Origin: Acidobacteriota bacterium
GTDB lineage: Bacteria; Acidobacteriota; Thermoanaerobaculia; Multivoradales; JAHEKO01
NCBI GenBank assembly: GCA_030610025.1
Contig: JAUWSP010000181.1
Coordinates: 1-6,172, forward strand
Length of the DNA stretch: 6,172 bases
Direction: 5' to 3'
A model generated the notes under the pieces. It did not search any database, was not told the DNA's origin, and saw only the letters and a list, made by a program, of their open reading frames with translations. Below are positions 1-4,628 of this stretch, piece after piece; the stretch's first letter is position 1; each line of letters starts with the position of its first letter. Both the position numbers and the translations under genes were made by a program.

Positions 1-426
1 CTGGCGACCCAGGTGGCCTCGAACGAGGGGCGTGCCAGGTTTCTCGAACAGTACGTGGCCGACGAGCTCCTGTGGCGCAAAGCGATCAAGCTCGAGTACG
101 ACAGGGATCCCGAGGTTCTACGGCAGCACGACGAGCTCTTCAAGCAACTGGTCGTATCTCGATTTGCCGAAAGGGAGGTCCTGAGTCGGATCGAGGTCGA
201 TGAGGCCGATCTCCGCAACCACTTCGAAGCCGACAAGGCTCGTTTCACGCCTCCGACGAGAGACGGGCAAGAGGCTTCGGAACCCAGCTTCGAAGAGGCG
301 CGCCCGGCCGTGGAGCGTGACTATCGCCGGATGAAGATGCAGTCGGCCTACCAGGCCCTGATCGACAGCGAGCTGGCGGCTCAAGAGGTCGAGCTTTTTC
401 CGGAGGAGTTGCTTCGTGAGCCCTAG
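1..426 (+). CDS. SurA/PpiC-like periplasmic chaperone, C-terminal part (5' partial), no parvulin domain visible
   Basis: The frame is open from the first base, so the true start lies upstream. The GTG at 13 has no ribosome binding site and falls inside a helix typical of the family. The 141 visible codons look like the SurA N-terminal domain family: a helical segment (RFLEQYVADELLWRKAIKLEY), a second helix pair (codons about 43-60), then a segment of the form 'vdeaDLrnhFeadkaRFtpP' (about 66-85), then 'SFEEARPAVERDYRRMK' and a final helix (about 95-130). In SurA/PpiC proteins the rotamase (parvulin) domain normally sits between the last two elements. Here only about ten polar residues separate them, so this is probably a chaperone-only member. 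Such proteins usually bind unfolded exported polypeptides in the periplasm. A signal peptide cannot be checked. The 3' end overlaps the next gene by 11 bp, which suggests co-translation with the bat genes. Family assignment is moderately sure and is from pattern recognition only. Confidence 0.66.
   Translation: MATQVASNEGRARFLEQYVADELLWRKAIKLEYDRDPEVLRQHDELFKQLVVSRFAEREVLSRIEVDEADLRNHFEADKARFTPPTRDGQEASEPSFEEARPAVERDYRRMKMQSAYQALIDSELAAQEVELFPEELLREP
402..408 (+). promoter_or_regulatory. Shine-Dalgarno for the 416 lipoprotein gene
   Basis: GGAGGAG lies 7 nt upstream of the GTG at 416, inside the 3' end of the chaperone gene. It is a near-perfect ribosome binding site and fixes the GTG start of the downstream gene, which overlaps the preceding stop codon by 11 bp. 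Confidence 0.8.
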
Positions 427-1465
427 GATAGCTCGCTGGCCTCTGTGGCTGAAGCGGGGCGCAGAGCTCGGCGCACTCCTGGCTGCCCTCAGTCTCCTGC
501 CAGGCTGTGAGCGAACGGCCGAGGTCCTCCCGGATGAGGTACCGAGGGCACCCGTCGAGGTCCGGGCAGCCGTGGATCGGGCGGTGGCCACCACCGGCGA
601 TCTCATCACTTTTCGGGTCACGGTCGACTACGATCCGGCCTGGGAGGTCCTGATTCCCGAGCCGGGATCCGAGATCGCCGGATTTCGCATCGTGGACATC
701 GGGCGCGAAGCCCCGGTAGAGACTGGGGGTCGGGTCGTCGAAGGCAGGTACTACCAGCTGCGAGCGGATCTGGTGGGCTCCTACGTCCTACCACCGGTCA
801 CAGTGTCTTACAGGCCAGGTGTACCTCCGCCCAGCGAATCGCACGCAGATGGCTCCCAGAGCAACGTGACGGAGCCGTGGAGCGAAGCCAGGACTTCCGA
901 GATCTTCGTAGAAGTGGAGTCGGTCCTGCCGTCGGAAGGGCAGGCCGAGGACATTCGGGGTCTCAAACCGCTGCGTGATGTCCGTCGTCGACCCCCCTGG
1001 CTCTGGATCGGTTTGGGAGCTCTGGTCGCCGTTGCCGTGGTGCTGGCAGTCGGTTGGTGGGTGCGCCGGCGGCGGCGTCGTTTGTCGCAGGTACCACCGA
1101 GGCCCGCGCATGAGATCGCCTTCGAAGCCCTGGGTGCCCTGCGGCAAACAGACTTCGATGATCCCGAGGCGGTTCGGCGCTTCTACTTCCAGATCTCAGA
1201 GACGGTTCGCTTGTACGTGGAGAACCGATTCGCTCTCAATGCCACCGACCTCACGACGGAGGAGATTCTCGATTGGCTGTTTCTGGGCGAGGGTCCAGGG
1301 GAAGGCCAGGGCGGGCAGTTGGAACATTTCCTGCGGCAGACCGATCAGGTCAAGTTCGCCCATCAGGAGCCGAGCCAGCAGGATATCGAGAGTACCTACG
1401 AACGGGCTCTGGGCTTCGTAGAAGCGACCCGTGAGCCGGACGAGCCCCTGGAGGAGGCGGCATGA
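416..1465 (+). CDS. Bat-operon lipoprotein: BatD-like Ig domain + transmembrane helix + DUF4381-like cytoplasmic tail
   Basis: This 349-residue protein starts at GTG 416 behind a strong GGAGGAG site. Residues 1-30 form a signal peptide with basic residues and a hydrophobic stretch, ending in a lipobox-like LLPGC with Cys31 as the likely lipidated residue. Residues about 46-133 form a beta-rich, BatD-like Ig domain: 'VEVRAAVDRAVATTGDLITF' at the start and 'GSYVLPPVTVSYR' at the end. A transmembrane helix spans about 194-215 and is followed by a run of six Arg, so the tail is cytoplasmic. Residues about 230-338 match what I know of DUF4381: 'FYFQISETVRLYVENRF', 'LTTEEILDWL' and 'LEHFLRQTDQVKFAHQEPS'. 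DUF4381 proteins commonly sit just before batA, as here. Exact biochemical role is unknown; a scaffold or adaptor between the periplasmic VWA proteins and a cytoplasmic partner such as MoxR is inference. Its stop overlaps the batA start (ATGA). The unusual features are the lipobox and the long periplasmic domain added to the DUF4381 part. Confidence 0.8.
   Translation: MSPRIARWPLWLKRGAELGALLAALSLLPGCERTAEVLPDEVPRAPVEVRAAVDRAVATTGDLITFRVTVDYDPAWEVLIPEPGSEIAGFRIVDIGREAPVETGGRVVEGRYYQLRADLVGSYVLPPVTVSYRPGVPPPSESHADGSQSNVTEPWSEARTSEIFVEVESVLPSEGQAEDIRGLKPLRDVRRRPPWLWIGLGALVAVAVVLAVGWWVRRRRRRLSQVPPRPAHEIAFEALGALRQTDFDDPEAVRRFYFQISETVRLYVENRFALNATDLTTEEILDWLFLGEGPGEGQGGQLEHFLRQTDQVKFAHQEPSQQDIESTYERALGFVEATREPDEPLEEAA
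1450..1457 (+). promoter_or_regulatory. Shine-Dalgarno for batA
   Basis: GGAGGAGG ends 4 nt before the ATG at 1462, within the last codons of the preceding gene. The start and upstream stop share the sequence ATGA, a typical arrangement for translational coupling. Confidence 0.75.
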
Positions 1466-2496
1466 ACGAGCTCTACTTTGCCGACCGGTGGCTCCTGTGG
1501 ATCCTGGTGCCGCTGTTCGTCCTCTGGGTCGCGGCCTGGTGGGTCTTGCCGTGGCTGGCACGTCGGCGGGGGAGACAAGCCGCCGTGCGGTACTCCAACA
1601 TCGACACCCTGAAGCGTTTGAGGCCCTCGCGGAGGATCGTCATCCGGCGCTTCGTGGAGGGGCTCAGGATTCTCACCATCGCCTTGCTGGTTCTCGCGAT
1701 GGCCCGACCCCAGACCGGCCGCAAGCAGACCCAGGTCCGCACCGAGGGCATCGATATTGTCTTGGTGCTCGACACCTCGGGCAGCATGCAGGCGCTCGAT
1801 CTGGATGCCGATCGGCCGATCAACAGGCGCCGCAATCGCCTACAGGTGGCGAAGGAGGTCGTCGAGGAGTTTGTCCAGGGGCGGGCGAACGATCAGGTCG
1901 GGCTGGTGGTGTTCGGGAACGAGGCCTTCACCCAGTGCCCACTCACCCTGGATCACGGAATTGTGGCCACCTTCCTGGAGGGGATCGAGATCGGGATGGC
2001 CGGTGACGCCACAGCCATCGGTTCTGCGCTCGGGACCGCCGTGAAGCGTCTGCGCGACTCTCAGGCCGAGTCCAAGGTGATCATCCTGCTCACCGATGGG
2101 CGTAGCAACGCGGGTGCTTTGAGCCCCCAGAAGGCCGCCGAGATCGCCGAGACTTTCGGCATCAAGGTGTACACCATCGGTGCCGGGACCCGAGGCAAGG
2201 CACCCTTCGTGGTGGACTCCCTGTTCGGTAAGCAGGTGGTCTACGAGAGTGTCGAGATCGACGAGAAGACCCTGGGAGATATCGCCGAACGGACCGGAGG
2301 TCGGTACTTTCGGGCCGAAGACACCAGCGCCCTCGAGTCGATCTACGAGGAGATCGACGAGATGGAGAAGACGGAGATCAAGACGAGCTCCTACATGGAA
2401 TACAACGAGCAGTTTCGTCGCTTCCTGATTCCCGCCCTGGCTCTTCTCCTGCTGGAAGTCGTGCTGCTGGGAACCCGCTATAGGAAGCTGCCCTGA
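1462..2496 (+). CDS. batA: BatA, membrane-anchored von Willebrand factor A domain protein
   Basis: The 344-residue protein has the standard BatA layout: a transmembrane helix at about 10-32, a basic cytoplasmic loop (RRRGRQ to RPSRR), a second helix at about 66-82, a VWA domain at about 95-305, and a C-terminal helix at about 321-338 with a short basic end. The VWA domain has a complete metal ion-dependent adhesion site: D104-T-S-G-S108, T184 in 'GDATAIG', and D212 in 'LLTDGRSN'. The motif 'TQCPLTLDHG' and the ending 'IAERTGGRYFRAEDTSALESIYEEIDEMEK' are family hallmarks. By the positive-inside rule the VWA domain faces the periplasm. VWA domains bind a divalent cation and mediate protein-protein contacts. 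Bat proteins were first linked to aerotolerance in Bacteroides fragilis and are now seen as envelope-stress related; the exact reaction is not known. It is flanked by its usual partners and lies 4 nt before batB. Confidence 0.93.
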   Translation: MNELYFADRWLLWILVPLFVLWVAAWWVLPWLARRRGRQAAVRYSNIDTLKRLRPSRRIVIRRFVEGLRILTIALLVLAMARPQTGRKQTQVRTEGIDIVLVLDTSGSMQALDLDADRPINRRRNRLQVAKEVVEEFVQGRANDQVGLVVFGNEAFTQCPLTLDHGIVATFLEGIEIGMAGDATAIGSALGTAVKRLRDSQAESKVIILLTDGRSNAGALSPQKAAEIAETFGIKVYTIGAGTRGKAPFVVDSLFGKQVVYESVEIDEKTLGDIAERTGGRYFRAEDTSALESIYEEIDEMEKTEIKTSSYMEYNEQFRRFLIPALALLLLEVVLLGTRYRKLP

Positions 2497-2500
2497 GACC

Positions 2501-3583
2501 ATGAGACCTCGTTCCCATCTGCCGTTCCTGCCGCTGATCCTCGCGACCGCGGGGTGTCAGGACGTTCGAGTCGGCAGCCCGAGCTCACTGTGGCTCCTGT
2601 GGCTCGTCCCACTCATGGTGGCCTTCTATGTGTTCACGTTTCGCTCGGGCACCCTGCTCCTCAGGCGCTTCGCATCGCCGGAGCTCCTGGTCCGGCTGAC
2701 TGCCGGTGTCAGTCGGCCCCGCCAGTACCTCAAGGCGATTCTCGTCCTCCTGGGCCTGGCTGCCATCGTCATGGCGCTGGCCGAGGTGAAGTACGGTTTC
2801 ACCTGGGAGGAGGTCACCCGAGAAGGCGTCGACATCGTCGTCGCCCTGGACGTTTCCGACAGCATGCTGGTCGAGGACGCAGAGAGCGCCGGTCGGCTCA
2901 GCCGCCTCGAGCGCGCCAAGCGTGAGATCGCCGATCTGCTCGACCTGCTGCAGGGTGACCGGATCGGGTTGGTGGCCTTTGCCGGGACCGCCTTTCTCGA
3001 GTGCCCGTTGACGCTGGACTATGGAGCGGCGACGATCTTCCTGGACAGTCTCGATACCGATCTCATCCCGGTCAAGGGAACGGACCTGGCGGAAGCGATT
3101 CGAGTCTCACTGCGGGCTTTCGAGGGTGCTGGTACCAGCTCCCAGGCGATGATTCTGATCACCGATGGCGAGGACCACAGTGGCCAGGCTCTGAAGGCCG
3201 CCCAGGAGGCCAAGGCGGCTGGAGTTCGGATATTCACCATCGGCATCGGTCGCGACGAAGGAGCCCCGATCCCAACCCGAGGTGGTGGTTTTCGCAAGGA
3301 CCGTCGCGGTGAGATCGTCCTCAGTCGGTTGGATGAGACGACCCTGCAGAAGATCGCTCTCGAGACCGGCGGCCGCTACGTGCGTTCGGTGACCGGCGAC
3401 GTGGACCTCGAGCAGATCTACTCCCAGGGCATCAAGGCGGTCCTGGAGGATCAAGAACTGGGCTCCAAACGGCGACAGCGATGGGAAGAGCGCTTCCAAT
3501 GGCTGGTGGCCATCGCCCTCTTCTGTCTGATGTTGGAGCCCTTGATCTCACCGCGTCGACGGCGAGGAGAGAGCCATGTCTAG
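2501..3583 (+). CDS. batB: BatB, second membrane-anchored von Willebrand factor A domain protein
   Basis: The protein has 360 residues. After an N-terminal segment come a transmembrane helix at about 30-46, a basic loop, a second helix at about 76-94, a VWA domain at about 108-315, and a C-terminal helix at about 332-351 followed by RRRRGESHV. The metal site is complete: D117-V-S-D-S121, T194 in 'VKGTDLAEAI', and D222 in 'LITDGEDHSG'. The loop 'GAPIPTRGGGFRKDRRGEIVLSRLDETTLQKIA' is typical of BatB rather than BatA. Topology puts the VWA domain in the periplasm. ATG 2501 is the only usable start ahead of the first helix; the next in-frame ATG (2615) is inside it. The ribosome site is weak (AGGAAG, 13 nt away), so translation probably depends on ribosomes finishing batA 4 nt upstream. 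Residues 1-19 (MRPRSHLPFLPLILATAGC) are an unexpected extension that looks like a lipoprotein signal. It overlaps batC by 8 bp. BatB most likely works with BatA in one complex. Confidence 0.92.
   Translation: MRPRSHLPFLPLILATAGCQDVRVGSPSSLWLLWLVPLMVAFYVFTFRSGTLLLRRFASPELLVRLTAGVSRPRQYLKAILVLLGLAAIVMALAEVKYGFTWEEVTREGVDIVVALDVSDSMLVEDAESAGRLSRLERAKREIADLLDLLQGDRIGLVAFAGTAFLECPLTLDYGAATIFLDSLDTDLIPVKGTDLAEAIRVSLRAFEGAGTSSQAMILITDGEDHSGQALKAAQEAKAAGVRIFTIGIGRDEGAPIPTRGGGFRKDRRGEIVLSRLDETTLQKIALETGGRYVRSVTGDVDLEQIYSQGIKAVLEDQELGSKRRQRWEERFQWLVAIALFCLMLEPLISPRRRRGESHV
3564..3569 (+). promoter_or_regulatory. Shine-Dalgarno for batC
   Basis: GAGGAG sits 6 nt upstream of the ATG at 3576, in the last codons of batB. 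It supports the start that overlaps the batB stop by 8 bp (ATGTCTAG). Confidence 0.72.
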
Positions 3584-4628
3584 CAAGGCGATCTGGATCT
3601 GGGCTGCCGCCGTAATCGCCGGCTGGCCTGGCCTCAAGGCACAGGTTCCGACGCCGGAGGCCCAGGTTCCGACGCCGGAGGCCCAGGTTGCGTCGCCGGA
3701 GACGTCGGAGCCCGAGAACCGAGAGACGAAGGAGGCTGTTCGTCCTGGCAGTCCCTACGAGGCCTACGAGGCGGGCTTTTTCGATCAGGCTCTAGAGGGC
3801 TTCGTCGACCTGCAGGTCGAGCGTCCCGACGATCCGGAGGTCGCTCTCAATGTCGGCAGCACCCACTATCAGATGCGGAACTTCCCGGAAGCCGATCGGA
3901 CCTTCACCCAGGCGGTCATGGCGCAGGATCCGGGCGTCCGAGGGCAGGCGCTCTACAACCTGGGGAATTCGGCGTATCGACAGGGGCGTCTGCCGGAATC
4001 CGTCGAGCTCTACAAGGCAGCGCTCGAGATCAACCCTGACGATGAGGACGCCAAGTTCAATCTCGAGTTCGTTCGCGATGAGATCCGGCGTCGGCACGAG
4101 GAGGCCCAGAAGCGTCAGCAAGAGCAAGAGAAGCAGGATCAACAGGAGCAGGATTCGAGCCAGGAATCAGGCCAGGATTCAGGCGAGGAAGAGCAGGAAT
4201 CTCAGTCGGAGAGTGACGAAGGTCAGCAGGGAGATCAGGAAGGACAACAGGAGCAACAGCCTGAGAGTGCCCCGGACAGGGATCAGGACGGCCTGTCCGA
4301 CAACCAGGAGCAGAGCGCCGAGAATCCCACGGATCCCGACGATGCCGACAGTGACGATGATGGCCTGCCGGACGGGGCCGAAGATCTCAATCGCAACGGG
4401 CGAGTGGATCCAGGCGAGACCGATCCGAATCAAATGGACACCGATGGTGACGGTGTGCCCGACAGCCAGGAAGCGCAAGGTGGCGAGGCGGGATCGGCCG
4501 ATCCGGAGTCTCTCGAAGGACTGACCCCTGAGGAAGCGGAGCGTTACCTCCAGGCCCTCCAGGAAGGTCGTCCAAACCGACAACATCCAGGTCGGGGGCG
4601 GCGGGCGAAAGGAGACAAGGACTGGTGA
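3576..4628 (+). CDS. batC: BatC-like periplasmic TPR protein with thrombospondin type 3-like calcium-binding repeats
   Basis: The 350-residue protein begins with a likely Sec signal peptide (about 1-22, ending GLKA). A short Pro/Glu-rich spacer made of three copies of AQVPTPE-like heptads follows (about 22-42). Residues about 60-155 hold roughly three TPR units; the clearest are 87-119 and 122-155 ('ALYNLGNSAYRQGRLPESVELYKAALEINPDD'). Residues about 170-233 are a Gln/Glu/Ser-rich linker, typical for BatC. Residues 234-300 contain Asp-rich repeats (DRDQDGLSDNQE, DADSDDDGLPDGAED, DTDGDGVPDSQE) of thrombospondin type 3 style, which usually bind calcium. The end, 'LTPEEAERYLQALQEG...KGDKDW', resembles the conserved C-terminal motif of Bat TPR proteins, including those fused to a VWA domain. 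BatC is thought to bind BatA/BatB through its TPRs. The calcium-type insert is unusual for the family as I know it. The gene overlaps batB by 8 bp and batD by 1 bp. Confidence 0.85.
   Translation: MSSKAIWIWAAAVIAGWPGLKAQVPTPEAQVPTPEAQVASPETSEPENRETKEAVRPGSPYEAYEAGFFDQALEGFVDLQVERPDDPEVALNVGSTHYQMRNFPEADRTFTQAVMAQDPGVRGQALYNLGNSAYRQGRLPESVELYKAALEINPDDEDAKFNLEFVRDEIRRRHEEAQKRQQEQEKQDQQEQDSSQESGQDSGEEEQESQSESDEGQQGDQEGQQEQQPESAPDRDQDGLSDNQEQSAENPTDPDDADSDDDGLPDGAEDLNRNGRVDPGETDPNQMDTDGDGVPDSQEAQGGEAGSADPESLEGLTPEEAERYLQALQEGRPNRQHPGRGRRAKGDKDW
3642..3701 (+). repeat. 21-bp in-frame tandem repeat, about 2.9 copies
   Basis: Two identical 21-bp units (CAGGTTCCGACGCCGGAGGCC) at 3642-3662 and 3663-3683 are followed by a diverged third copy from 3684 to about 3701 with two mismatches. 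The period is a multiple of three, so it encodes heptads QVPTPEA, QVPTPEA, QVASPET just after the batC signal peptide. It probably arose by replication slippage and may vary in copy number between strains. Confidence 0.9.
4086..4274 (+). other. Gln/Glu/Ser-rich low-complexity linker in batC
   Basis: Residues 171-233 of BatC are mostly Gln, Glu, Ser, Asp and Gly, encoded by repeated cag/gag/gaa codons. The stretch begins as a charged helix continuing from the last TPR (RRRHEEAQKRQQEQEK) and becomes disordered and acidic. Such linkers are common between the TPR domain and the C-terminal motif of BatC proteins. Confidence 0.8.
4275..4475 (+). other. Thrombospondin type 3-like Asp-rich repeat region in batC
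   Basis: Residues 234-300 contain three D-x-D-x-D-G-(L/V)-x-D cores: D234 (DRDQDGLSD), D258 (DSDDDGLPD) and D288 (DTDGDGVPD). The second and third are joined by LNRNGRVDPGETDPNQ, a spacing seen in thrombospondin type 3 repeats of bacterial surface proteins. Calcium binding is inferred from the motif. Confidence 0.78.
4617..4621 (+). promoter_or_regulatory. Probable Shine-Dalgarno for batD
   Basis: AAGGA lies 6 nt upstream of ATG 4628. A second, stronger AAAGGAG at 4608-4614 lies 13 nt from that ATG, or 10 nt from an in-frame GTG at 4625. Either start gives essentially the same protein; ATG 4628 is preferred because it overlaps the batC stop by a single base (TGATG). Confidence 0.5.

Noticed and set aside
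13..426. GTG at 13 as the true start of the first gene
   Set aside because: The frame is open upstream to base 1, there is no ribosome site before it, and the position lies inside the family's helical region, so the gene is cut by the window edge.
1431..2006. 191-codon open frame on the + strand across the lipoprotein/batA junction
   Set aside because: It lies in another frame over well-supported batA domains, has Arg/Gly/Pro-rich composition typical of high-GC shadow frames, and no recognisable domain.
1840..2502. 220-codon open frame on the - strand opposite batA
   Set aside because: It mirrors the codon structure of batA, has no convincing ribosome site or domain, and overlaps the VWA coding region.
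3642..3701. Short CRISPR-like array
   Set aside because: Units are directly adjacent with no spacers, and they are in frame within a coding sequence.
4179..4586. 135-codon open frame on the - strand opposite batC, rich in Leu/Ile/Val
   Set aside because: The hydrophobic look comes from reading the Gln/Glu/Asp-rich codons of batC in reverse complement; it is not a real membrane protein.
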